Below the pieces are notes generated by a model that was given only the letters and a program-made list of their open reading frames with translations, did not search any database and was not told the origin of the DNA. A program made the position numbers and the translations under genes. From Bacteroidales bacterium (GTDB taxonomy: Bacteria > Bacteroidota > Bacteroidia > Bacteroidales > WCHB1-69): a DNA stretch of 64,000 bases. Of the stretch, positions 18,673 through 28,300 are shown one piece after another; within the stretch, counting starts at the first letter, position 1; every line of letters begins with the position of its first letter. The stretch is taken from the NCBI GenBank assembly GCA_017394765.1, contig JAFPXF010000007.1:1-64000 (forward strand). The letters run 5' to 3'.

Positions 18673-20414
18673 CGGTTCTTGAGGATGTTTTGGAACACCT
18701 TCTCATCCATGACGACGGGATACTTGGCGCGCAACTCCTTGATCCATTCACCCTCCAGATAGTCCTGGTAGCGGCTGACCACGATGGCGCGGATCTCGCT
18801 GAGCGGCTTGTAGGTGGTGGCGCCGGTGCTGTCCGTGACGGGGAATTCCGTCTTGATCTTCTCATAAAAGCGCTCGATGCCCACGGTGTCCTTGATGGCG
18901 GCGTTCCACACCTTCTCGGAGTTGATCTCGTAGAGCATCATGCCGTCGTGGAATTCCTGCACCAATGCCTTGTATTCGGGATACTTGTCGGCGAGGTGTT
19001 TGCGCTCGTAGCGGATGATGGTCTCGTTGATGAAGTTGGGATAGAGGCTTTCCACGAAGTCCATGATCGGCTCGTTGAGGGGAGTGCCTTGGTAGCGGGA
19101 GATGAATTTGGCGAAATCGAGGGCGGGTACCGACTGGTCGGCGAAGGTGCAGATGGGCTTCAGCTTGTCGATGCCCTTCAGGGTGGTGATGTCGGTCGCG
19201 GTGGACTGGAAGTAGTTGGCAGGCAGGTTCTTCTTGAGGAATTTCATGGTGGCCTTCTTGCCGCTCTCCTCAAAGTTGTAGCTCTTCTTGAGCTTGGCGA
19301 CGAGCGACTCCTTGCTCTTGCGGGCGCGGGCGTCGCGACCCAGGGCGGATTTGAGCATGAACTTGCTCTCCTCGCTGCTGCGGACGTACTCCACGGAGTC
19401 GAGCTTGAGGATATGCCAGCCGATCGTGGTGGGCACGGGTTGGGAGATCTCGCCGGGCTTGAGCCTGATGACCGCGCTCACATAGTTGCCGGGACGGCGG
19501 TTGGGTGCGAAGGGCTCCATGCGGCCGCCGTTGTCGCGGTTAGCACGGTCGTCGGAGTAGTTCTGCGCTAACTCCGCAAAGGTCATCTTCCCGCTTGCAT
19601 ACTGGTCCTGGATGGTGCGCAGGCGTTCCGCAATCGCGGGCTTGACCCCGTTCAGCGCCCCCGTGTCCTCCACAAACACTTGCGAGACGTAAACCTTGCT
19701 GACGGCGGGTATCTTGTCCTGCGTGTAGATGAGGTGGTAGCCGAACTGCGTGCGGATGGGCATGGAAACCTGTCCCACCGGCGTGCTGAACGCGCCTTTT
19801 TCGAAGGGATAGATCATCTCCAACACGGAGAAATAGCCCAACTCGCCCCTGTTGCCGTGGTGAAGCCGGCCATTCTGCGGGTTGACGCGATCCTGCGCCG
19901 ACTCGTCTTCGGAATAGAGATAGGCGGCCTCGTTGAAATCCATGCCTTTCACAATCTTGTCGCGGATCTGCAGGATTTTGTGCAGGGCTGCCAGCGTGTC
20001 CTTAGGGGAGGCGTTGGGACCGCACTTCACGAGGATGTGCGAGGCGCGCACCTGGTATTTGGAGTTCTCAAAAGCCTCCTCCAACAGCTGGTCGCTCACC
20101 TCGGAGTCCACCAGATACTGTTGTGCGGACTGGCTTTGATAGGAGGCTAACTCCTTGTTGAACGCCGCGGAGGTGTCCATCTTCAGGGCCGTTGCCTCCT
20201 GCACCTTCATGCGATAGTTGGTGTAGAGTTCAAGGTAGTCGCGCAACTCTTTCTCCGACGCCTCCTTCAGAGAGTTGTTCTTCTGGAAGGCATTCACAAA
20301 CTCGCCGACCGTCACGTTCTCCTTCCCGATGCGGATGAGCACGTCGTTGTCCGATTGTCCTTTGACGAAAACCAAGGCTCCTATGAACAGTAATGAGAGG
20401 AAAATCCGTTTCAT
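18669..20414 (-). CDS. SurA/PpiC-type peptidyl-prolyl isomerase with two parvulin domains
   Basis: A periplasmic foldase of 581 residues with a signal peptide (MKRIFLSLLFIGALVFVKGQ). An N-terminal helical chaperone region is followed by parvulin domain 1 (RASHILVKCGP, GELGYFSVLEMIYPFEKGAF, TQFGYHLIYTQD) and parvulin domain 2 (VSQVFVEDTG, NGGRMEPFAPNRRPGNYV, TIGWHILKLDSVE). A long C-terminal helical part follows. Such proteins help outer-membrane and secreted proteins fold. A -7 box lies upstream at 20490-20497. It is co-transcribed with the lipoprotein gene that overlaps its end. Confidence 0.92.
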   Translation of the reverse strand: MKRIFLSLLFIGALVFVKGQSDNDVLIRIGKENVTVGEFVNAFQKNNSLKEASEKELRDYLELYTNYRMKVQEATALKMDTSAAFNKELASYQSQSAQQYLVDSEVSDQLLEEAFENSKYQVRASHILVKCGPNASPKDTLAALHKILQIRDKIVKGMDFNEAAYLYSEDESAQDRVNPQNGRLHHGNRGELGYFSVLEMIYPFEKGAFSTPVGQVSMPIRTQFGYHLIYTQDKIPAVSKVYVSQVFVEDTGALNGVKPAIAERLRTIQDQYASGKMTFAELAQNYSDDRANRDNGGRMEPFAPNRRPGNYVSAVIRLKPGEISQPVPTTIGWHILKLDSVEYVRSSEESKFMLKSALGRDARARKSKESLVAKLKKSYNFEESGKKATMKFLKKNLPANYFQSTATDITTLKGIDKLKPICTFADQSVPALDFAKFISRYQGTPLNEPIMDFVESLYPNFINETIIRYERKHLADKYPEYKALVQEFHDGMMLYEINSEKVWNAAIKDTVGIERFYEKIKTEFPVTDSTGATTYKPLSEIRAIVVSRYQDYLEGEWIKELRAKYPVVMDEKVFQNILKNR

Positions 20415-20489
20415 ATTCGTATGTTTTTTATAATAAATTATTCTTATTCAGTAAAATAATAAAAATATCCGCTTCTACGGAAAAGTCTG

Positions 20490-20497
20490 CAAATGTA
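20490..20497 (-). promoter_or_regulatory. -7 box of the peptidyl-prolyl isomerase operon
   Basis: On the minus strand the bases read TACATTTG, matching TAnnTTTG, 76 bases before the ATG at 20414. The intervening leader is AT-rich. Confidence 0.6.
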
Positions 20498-20563
20498 CAT
20501 AATTTTTTGAATTTCCATAGATGGGCGGTGATTGTGCTGTGTGCCGGGTGGTCGGGTATTGGT

Positions 20564-20741
20564 GGAGGTTCCGCTCAACGCTGGCGCGTTTCGCGGAATG
20601 GTGCGGTGTCGCCGAAAAAAAAAGATAATGGGCGGCGGCGGGAGCTGATCCCCAACTACCACTTTCCACCCGCCGCCGCCCATTTTTTTACCCTCGCCGC
20701 GCGCCCACCACCATTCCGCCAGCTCCGCTGGCGGAACCTCC
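20564..20741. repeat. 178 bp nested palindromic element, copy 1
   Basis: A dispersed repeat built as nested inverted repeats. The ends GGAGGTTCCGC (20564-20574) and GCGGAACCTCC (20731-20741) pair. Inside them GCTGGCG (20580-20586) matches CGCCAGC (20717-20723), and GCGGAATGGTG (20593-20603) matches CACCATTCCGC (20709-20719). A perfect 15-base inner stem ATGGGCGGCGGCGGG (20628-20642) matches 20669-20683 around a 26-base loop. T- or A-runs flank the inner stem on both sides, so it resembles a bidirectional terminator. Nearly identical copies are at 20833-21010 and 21683-21861. Confidence 0.93.
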
Positions 20742-20776
20742 CTCTTAACCCTCACAGCTCCGTTGGCGGAACCTCC
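20742..20776. repeat. Single 35 bp unit after element copy 1
   Basis: One unit of the same 35-base family found in arrays after copies 2 and 3, ending GTTGGCGGAACCTCC. The 11-base end is nearly the right terminus of the long element. Confidence 0.85.
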
Positions 20777-20832
20777 AACCGACCCACACAGGCCTCTGGC
20801 CTGCCTGCTGTGGCGCCGCAACCGAATTGGCA
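20777..20832. other. Unique spacer between palindromic elements 1 and 2
   Basis: A 56-base segment with the small hairpin CAGGCC-TCT-GGCCTG and ending ATTGGCA, the same bases that precede copy 3. No coding potential is seen. Confidence 0.6.
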
Positions 20833-21010
20833 GGAGGTTCCGCTCAACGCTGGCGCGTTTCGCGGAATGGTGCGGTGTCGCCGAAAAAAAAAGATAATGG
20901 GCGGCGGCGGGAGCTGATCCCCAACTACCACTTCCCACCCGCCGCCGCCCATTTTTTTACCCTCGCCGCGCGCCCACCACCATTCCGCCAGCTCCGCTGG
21001 CGGAACCTCC
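20833..21010. repeat. 178 bp nested palindromic element, copy 2
   Basis: Same length, orientation and stems as copy 1, with only a few base differences, most visibly in the loop next to the inner stem. It is immediately followed by four 35 bp units and then by the GIY-YIG promoter region. Confidence 0.93.
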
Positions 21011-21150
21011 ACCTTAACCCTCGCAGCTCCGCTGGCGGAACCTCCACCTTAACCCTCGCAGCTCTGCGCGCGGAACCCCCACCTTACCCCTCGCTGCTCC
21101 GCTGGCGGAACCTCCCTCTTACCCCACGCCGCTCCGCTGGCGGAACCTCC
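21011..21150. repeat. 35 bp tandem array, four units
   Basis: Units at 21011-21045, 21046-21080, 21081-21115 and 21116-21150. Each has the form CTTAACCCTCGCAGCTCC then GCTGGCGGAACCTCC, the second unit having GCGCGCGG. There are no unique spacers, so it is not a CRISPR array. Each unit carries the right-end sequence GCGGAACC(T/C)CC of the long element. Confidence 0.93.
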
Positions 21151-21223
21151 CCCTTAACCTCACAAATTTTAACTTATAATTGTTAAAATCACATTGATTG
21201 TCAGTTGTTTAAGAAGTTTTGGC

Positions 21224-21231
21224 TATCTTTG
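21224..21231 (+). promoter_or_regulatory. -7 box of the GIY-YIG gene
   Basis: TATCTTTG followed by CCGCC fits the Bacteroidota -7 box, 29 bases before the ATG at 21260. The gene therefore has its own promoter inside the repeat island. Confidence 0.75.
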
Positions 21232-21259
21232 CCGCCTTAACAAATTAAAACAATCTATT

Positions 21260-21628
21260 ATGAAATCTGGATTTACATACATCATGACCAACAAGCACCA
21301 CAACGTGCTTTATACAGGTTGCACCGTTGACCTTGTCAGACGAGTTTGGCAACATAAGAAGCACTTCTACAAGGGGGCTTTCACCGACAAATACAACTGC
21401 GAATACTGTGTGTATTTTGAGGAATTTCCCGACTACGCCTCCTCCATCAAACGCGAAAACCAAATCAAGAACATGAGCCGGCAGGAAAAACTCGACCTTA
21501 TCCTCGCGGCCAATCCGAATTGGGAGGAGCTGGTGACGGAGAATGGTTTTTGCCAAAAACCTGAATCGTGGAGCGAAAAGGTGAAGAGAGTGATGGATGA
21601 ATTAACACAGGATAATTGTGGCGGTTAG
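21260..21628 (+). CDS. Stand-alone GIY-YIG nuclease (UPF0213-like) inside the repeat island
   Basis: A 122-residue protein made of only a GIY-YIG domain. Catalytic-type residues are in place: Tyr7 in FTYIMT (GIY position), Tyr18 in LYTGCTVDL (YIG position), Arg27/Arg28 with His32 (LVRRVWQHK), and Glu66 in IKRENQIKNMSRQEK, followed by NPNWEEL. It lacks the UvrC and homing-endonuclease DNA-binding extensions, like the UPF0213/YhbQ group. The ATG at 21260 is chosen because the domain starts there and the promoter lies just upstream. Palindromic elements and 35 bp arrays lie on both sides, an arrangement that recalls REP-associated transposases. A role in moving or processing these repeats is inference. 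Confidence 0.9.
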   Translation: MKSGFTYIMTNKHHNVLYTGCTVDLVRRVWQHKKHFYKGAFTDKYNCEYCVYFEEFPDYASSIKRENQIKNMSRQEKLDLILAANPNWEELVTENGFCQKPESWSEKVKRVMDELTQDNCGG

Positions 21629-21644
21629 TGTCTGGTCACATCCG

Positions 21645-21665
21645 GTATTGTTGGAGGTTCCGCCG
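21645..21665. repeat. Partial left end of the palindromic element
   Basis: GGTATTG-TTGGAGGTTCCGCC closely repeats the bases at the left boundary of copy 1 (GGTATTGGTGGAGGTTCCGC) but then diverges. It looks like a truncated or aborted element end, 17 bases left of copy 3. Confidence 0.6.
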
Positions 21666-21682
21666 CCTCGATCAGATTGGCA

Positions 21683-21861
21683 GGAGGTTCCGCTCAACGC
21701 TGGCGCGTTTCGCGGAATGGTGCGGTGTCGCCGAAAAAAAAAAGATAATGGGCGGCGGCGGGAGCTGATCCCCAACTACCACTCCCCACCCGCCGCCGCC
21801 CATTTTTTTACCCTCGCCGCGCGCCCACCACCATTCCGCCAGCTCCGCTGGCGGAACCTCC
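21683..21861. repeat. 179 bp nested palindromic element, copy 3
   Basis: Same orientation and stems as copies 1 and 2, one base longer in the A-run before the inner stem. It is preceded by ATTGGCA like copy 2 and followed by a six-unit 35 bp array. It begins 55 bases after the GIY-YIG stop and could end that transcript. Confidence 0.93.
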
Positions 21862-22073
21862 CTCTTAACCCTCGTCGCTCAACGCTGGCGGAACCCCCCT
21901 CTTAACCCTCACAGCTCCGCTGGCGGAACCCCCACCTTACCCCTCGCCGCTCTGCGCGCGGAACCTCCCTCTTAACCCCCGCCGCTCTGCGCGCGGAACC
22001 CCCACCTTACCCCTCGCCGCTCTGTGCGCGGAACCCCCACCTTACCCCTCGCAGCTCCGCTGGCGGAACCTCC
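21862..22073. repeat. 35 bp tandem array, six units
   Basis: Units at 21862-21898 (37 bases, variant), 21899-21933, 21934-21968, 21969-22003, 22004-22038 and 22039-22073. Two variants alternate: CCGCTGGCGGAACC and CTGCGCGCGGAACC, both short palindromes. No spacers are present. Confidence 0.9.
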
Positions 22074-22354
22074 ACAACAGATAATAGTTGATAGATAAGA
22101 GGTAATAGTTGACAATCGCAAACCGCGAATTATACATAATGTATATGTAATATATTGTATCCCCTCCATTCTCTTTTCCCGCCTGTCTTCGGTCTTTTTT
22201 TTCATAATTTTTTTGAAAACACATTTGGATATTTAAAAAAAAAGTTGTTTATTTGCAGGTTAATTGTATAATTGTGAAAAGATAGATTTTGTGCGAATGT
22301 AAAAAACCTAAATTAGAAACGTAAAATATTAAATATTAACTAAATACAAAAACA
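22074..22354. other. AT-rich leader region before the large FISUMP gene
   Basis: 281 bases without a credible gene. It is strongly AT-rich, unlike the GC-rich repeats before it and the gene after it. It must contain the promoter of the 22355 gene, but no clear TAnnTTTG box with -33 element was found; TAGATTTTG near 22285 is a weak candidate. Confidence 0.5.
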
Positions 22355-25300
22355 ATGCTAAAAAAATTATCAATTACAGGCGGCAACCGCAAACGCGGCG
22401 CGCTGCACACATTTTGCGCAACACTTCTGCCCAGCCTCTTTGTGTTTGCCCTGCTCTTCGGTTCGATGAGCGCGTGGGGACAGACATGGAATGGCTGGTG
22501 CTACAGAGATTATGCTGGAAATGGTACATTTACGGTGCCAGCCAACTGTACCGAGCTTTATATTGAAGCTATCGGTGCCGGTGGCGGTGGCGGTAGGGCA
22601 GACCAACCGTCCAATAGCATATTAAATGCCAATACGCGAACTGGTACTGGCGGCGGTGGCGGTGCGTATGCCCGTAAGCATGTTACCAGCCCGTCGGGCA
22701 ATTACACTATTACAATCGGTATCGGTGGCGGTTCTGGTGCAGATGGTACAGCAACCACAGTTACTGGTTCTGGCTGTAACATTACTGCTGGCGGCGGAAA
22801 GGCTGGTCAAAGCAACATACATGGTGTTGGCACAACAGGAACCGGTGGTGCTGGTGGGACGGCAACCGGTGGTGATGCCAATTATCCAGGCGGCACTGGC
22901 GGTAAGGTGTGCGACAACAGAGACTTGGAAACAGGTTGGGTTCATGATAATGTGGGATCCGGTGGCGGTGGTGGTGCTGGCGGCGGCAACGGCAACGGTG
23001 GTACATCGAACCAACCGACAGGTCACTATGACAATGCGAAGGGTGTTTATGGCGCTGGTGGTGGCGGTTCTGCCAATAACCTTACCAATAATTACTCTAA
23101 CGTGACCACTTGGTACAAAGGTGGTAATGGTGGTGCAGGTCTGTTCCATGACTCTGGTTGGGGTTCAGGCAGCACTGGTGGCTACCCTGGCGGTGGCGGC
23201 GGAGGTGCCCGTGCGAAGGCGAGAAGTGGTAACAACAATGGCGGTAGCGGTTCCAATGGCTTTGTCCGTGTGTGGTTTAAGATTTACAATAATAGCACCA
23301 TGTCGGTGACGGCATCCGCAAGTTCTACTGTCGTGACACCGGGTAGTAGCGTAACGCTTACAGCTACGCCCCATAATAATCTTACGGGCACTAATTTTTC
23401 CACTTCTTACCAATGGAATTCCAATGCCAATAGCTCGACTAGTTCAACCGTGACGTTGAACAACCTGCAATCTACCAAAAATTATGCAGTTACTCTCACA
23501 AATAAGCTGTCGTATGCTTCGCACACTTGTGCTCGCACTGCATCCGGTTCTGTGGATGTAACGGTGTCGGCAACTGTTCCTGATTTCGAAATCATGGCTC
23601 AAAAGTACTCTGCTTGCCCAAATGCAAAGGTTGATATCCAGCCGAAAGAAGCATTGCCAAGTGGTTACGATTGGGCAGTCTTTAAAGATGCAGCTTGTAC
23701 ACAATATGGTGATCCATCGAATCATCATGCGTTTATCAAATCCGGTACAAGTACAGAGACAGCCTATGTGAAGGTTGTTTATGGCGGCTCAGCAGTTGGA
23801 ACGGCAAAAAGCGTTCTTGTTGAAGTCAACGACTTCTGCGGCTCTACTTCCGATTTGACTTGTACAAATGGCACCGTTATCTATAGTGAAGACTTCGGCG
23901 GCAACAATGCCTCTGATCCGAACTACTCTTCCACGAACGCAGGCTTCACCTCTCAAATGACATTCGTTCCCGGTGGCATGCCCGGTCGTGGCGGCTATGG
24001 TATTCTGAAACACATTCCTGAGAACTTCTCTGGATTTACGCCTGTGGCCAACAATTCCGACCATACGAATTTTCCCAACACAAATGTCGGTTATTTCATG
24101 TTCATAGACCCGAGTGACAACTCGATGGGCCAAACTGTGGCGGAGACCACCATCAGCAACCTCTGCGACAACTCTGAGCTCACCTTCTCTTTCTGGGCCT
24201 CCGATATGTGGAGTACCTCGAATGCAAACAATTTCGCGTCAAGTCATTCGGGTGTGCAACCTTCTGTGCCGAAATTCGACATGCAGCTCATTGACCCCTC
24301 TGGTAATATTCTGGTCCAGACGAGTGAATGCACTCCTACCCGTACCGAAAACCAAAGCTGGTATCAGTATGGCGTGAAATATGTTGTTCCTGAGGGTTTG
24401 ACCAGCGTCAAGTTCCGTTTGGTCAACCGCGAAAACAACGGTATGGGCAACGACTATGGCATCGACGACATCAAGGTTACTTTCTGTGGCATCGATATTG
24501 TACAACATAATCCAGACATCGTGGTTTGTGAGGGCGAAAGCGTGGAATTGAACACAACGGTGACAATTTCATCCTCATCCATTATCCCTAATCCTAGATA
24601 CAAATGGCAGAAAACGTCCACCCCGAATGTAGAGAGTTCATGGCAGACTATTGGCATTACAACAGTAGATGATTATGTCATTTCAGCCGCAACGACTTCT
24701 GATGCTGGCTACTATCGCATGTTTGTGGCCGATGAGTCTGTAATTAATGATGTGCCAACCTTTTCCAAATGCGCTATCCGTACGGAGGAGGATTTTCATG
24801 TTGTCGTGAATCCCAAGGTTGAACCGGCTTTCGATTTACAGGAGGAATATTGTTATGGTGCATCTGTAACGCTGCCTACAACATCTGCTAATTCAATTGT
24901 GGGTACATGGTCTCCGGCCACGGTGAACACCACCAACCCCGGCACGCAAACCTATACCTTCACGCCGACGGATATGACGTGTGCCAAGACCTATTCAATT
25001 GATATAACCGTCCAAAATCCGACCGTTGCTGAGATCACGGCGTCTGCCACCACGATCTGCTCCGGAGAGACCGCAACGCTCTCCGTGCCGGAGGTGACCG
25101 GTAACACTTACAAGTGGAGCACGAACGAGACCACCGCAAGCATCACCGTCAACGCGACGGGTACATACAAGGTGACCGTGACCAGCGGCGGCTGCCAGAG
25201 CTTTGGCGAGAAGGCCGTCACGGTGAACCCGAGACCCACTGTCACCCCTGCGGTGACGGCTGCGAAGTGCAAAGGCAGCACCGACGGCCAGGTGGTCCTT

Positions 25301-28300
25301 ACCATCAGCAACGCTGAGGCTCCGTATCAGGTGAAATGGAATGGCGCTACTACAGCCGAGACCGTTACCGGCACTACTTATACCAAGACGGGCCTTGCTG
25401 CCGGCACCTACAGCGCTGAGGTCAGCTCCAAGGGCTGTCCCACGACTGTCACTGGCATTGTGGTTGGCCAACCTGCCGCCGACCTGGCCGTTGCTAACAT
25501 CACTTCCACACCGGAATCCTGTAATGGCAACGACGCTACCGCCACGGTTGAAGTGACGGGCGGCACGGCTCCCTACACCGTCAGATTGGTGGATGGCAGC
25601 AACACCCTTACACCCACGATGGTGGAAGGCAAGTACAAGTTCACCGATCTCACCAGCGGTGCCCCGACGACCACTTCCAAGACCTACACGGTGAGTGTGA
25701 CCGACAAGAACGGCTGTACGCCTACCAGCACAAGCCCCGGCTCTGTCACCATTACGCTCGACAACCCGTTGGCCATGAACAATATCACCATCCCGCCGGT
25801 CTGCTCCGGCTATGAGTTCTCATACGTTCCTGCGAACGGCACGGACGGCACCATCCCTACTGGAACCACCTACAGCTGGCCTCAGCCTGCTGCCATCAGC
25901 GGTATCAGCGGACTGGCTGCATCCACTGGAGACGAATCACGCATCCACGGTACGCTGACCAACAGCACCAACGCACCGATTGTGGTTACCTACACGGTTA
26001 CCCCGAAGAACGGTGTTTGCGTGGGTAATGCCACTCCGAGCAGCGTGACGATCAATGCCGCCGCGACCATCAATCCTACGGTGACCGTCGATGTTGAACC
26101 CAAAGAAGTGTGCCCGAACTACGGCACCATCACGCTCACCGCTCCTTTCTCGAACGTGAACAGCATCCACAGCGTGGTTTGGACGATGGGTCCGACGGAT
26201 AATCAGACAACGGTGAAGACGACAAACAACATCCCTGCCGCCACCACGACTGATAGCTATAACTTCGCTGTGCCCTCTGTAAAGTGTGACACGACCTACC
26301 TCTTCACGGTGGCATACACCGACGAGAGCCACTGCACGGCCACAGATGCTTTTACTGTGAAAGTCAGGATTCCCGCATGGTCCATCAACGCCACCGACTT
26401 CCCGGCAGGCGCTGCCAACGTGGAATGCCAGGCTGACGCCACGGAGCCGACTGCAGTTCCTACCGGCGCTCAAATTAAGGACGGCTGCGGCCAGGCCACG
26501 ACCCGTGAGCTGTATAGCACGGTTGTCAACCCCAATCCTATTGTGGACCAGGGCACGGTGACCTACACCTATCGCTACACCGCTTGCGACGGAAGCCATA
26601 ATGACTGGCAGTTTGTGTACACCGTGGACGACCAGACCGACCCCACTTTCAATGCCGACGTGATCACCACGAAACCGGCCACAGTGCCTGAAACACCCAA
26701 CTGTACCTTCTATGTGCCCGACTTGACTCCCGATGTGATCGGCTCTGTCACGGACAACTGCAGCTCAACGACCAATAACGATTTCACCGTCTCACAGAAT
26801 CCCACGGCTGGAACTCAAATTACGGAGACCACGACTGTGACGGTGACGGTGACTGACAAGGCCGGAAACAGCAGCTCCACGGATGTGCAAGTCACGGTCC
26901 CGACCCCTGTCACAGCCAATGTCACGGGTGAGACGGCTATCACCAATGTCACCTGCCATGGTGGCAACAACGGTTCTTTCACCGTTACGGCAAACGACGG
27001 CAAAACGCCGTACCAATACAGCCGTGATGGTGGTGCCTATCAAACCAGCAACACCTTCTCCGACCTGACTGCCGGTACCTACAGCGTGATGGTGAAGGAC
27101 GCCAACAACTGCACAATTGCCACCCCAATCACGGTGACCGTTACCGAACCCGACGCCCTCCACATCGACGGTTTCCCGACCGACAATGTCTCTGAATTCT
27201 GTGATCCTGATAAGGGTTATGCCACAGTGACATGGACTGCTCCGACGTTCGGACCGAGCGACAACGATGCGACGATGACGATCCTGGTTGAATATCCCGA
27301 TGGCACGACAGCAAACGCCCTGCCTACGGACAACCACTACCCGGTTGGCACGACCACCATTACATATACGGCTTCCAACGATTGTCCTGAAGAAGTGGTG
27401 AAAAGCTTTACCATTACGGTGATTGACAACCAATCGCCTTGCATTGGCTGCGTTCCCGGCAACTTGGATCCTGAGGCTACGGACGGAAACAGCTGTGCCA
27501 AGATTATCGCTTCCGAAACCAACAACATCACACTTGCTGCCGGTGAGTTCACTTACACTCACAGTGACAACAGTTGGAATGTGACCGCTGCCGACAACGA
27601 CGGTATCAAGTCCCTGACCTACACCCTCACGGGTGCCACTTCCGGTAATGGTAACTCTTTGAACGGTGTTACCTTCAATGTGGGTAAGACCACCGTCACC
27701 TGGACGGCCGTTGACAACAGCGATCTTACCGATCAGTGCTCCTTCGATGTGATCGTCAAGGCCCAAGTGACCGTGACGGCCAACTCCGAGCATTTTGATT
27801 ACAACGGCACCGCTCACACCGACAACGGCTATGTGTTGACTTCCGGCACGGTTGTCGCCAGTGGCACCTCCGGCACGCCCGTTGATCTGCCCAACAACGA
27901 CAAACTGACGGCTGTCATCACCGGCACCATCACCAATGCCGGCTCTGTGCCCAATGTGGTCGATAATGTCACCATCGTGCGCGGTTCTGAAGACATGACT
28001 GAATACTACGTCATCAACAAGGTCAACGGTACTCTTACCGTGGACAAGACCGACCTCGTTCTTATCGACAGCGTCTTCAACAAGATCTATGACGGCACAC
28101 CTTTGGTGCTGAACTTCAACGAGCTTGACAAGGTGATCGGTTTGGCTTCCGGCGATGCCTTGACTGCCGGTAAAGTGACCACCGACGGCTATATTGCCGG
28201 TCATTACACCTATAATTATCCTGTGCTTGACGGTGCCAGCTATGTTCCCGGCACGATGACTAACGGCACGGCCTCCATCGTCGTTCCGTTCCAGACCACG

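Noticed and set aside
20444..21186. Several open frames across the palindromic elements (both strands)
   Set aside because: They translate the repeat itself, giving the same proline/glycine/arginine-rich segments in each copy, without start signals. The nested palindromes explain the sequence better than coding.
21260..21628. UvrC or a homing endonuclease
   Set aside because: Only the about 90-residue GIY-YIG core is present; there is no UvrB-binding, HhH or NUMOD domain, and no intron or intein context.
21011..22073. CRISPR-like array of 35 bp repeats
   Set aside because: Units are directly adjacent without unique spacers, and no cas genes are present.
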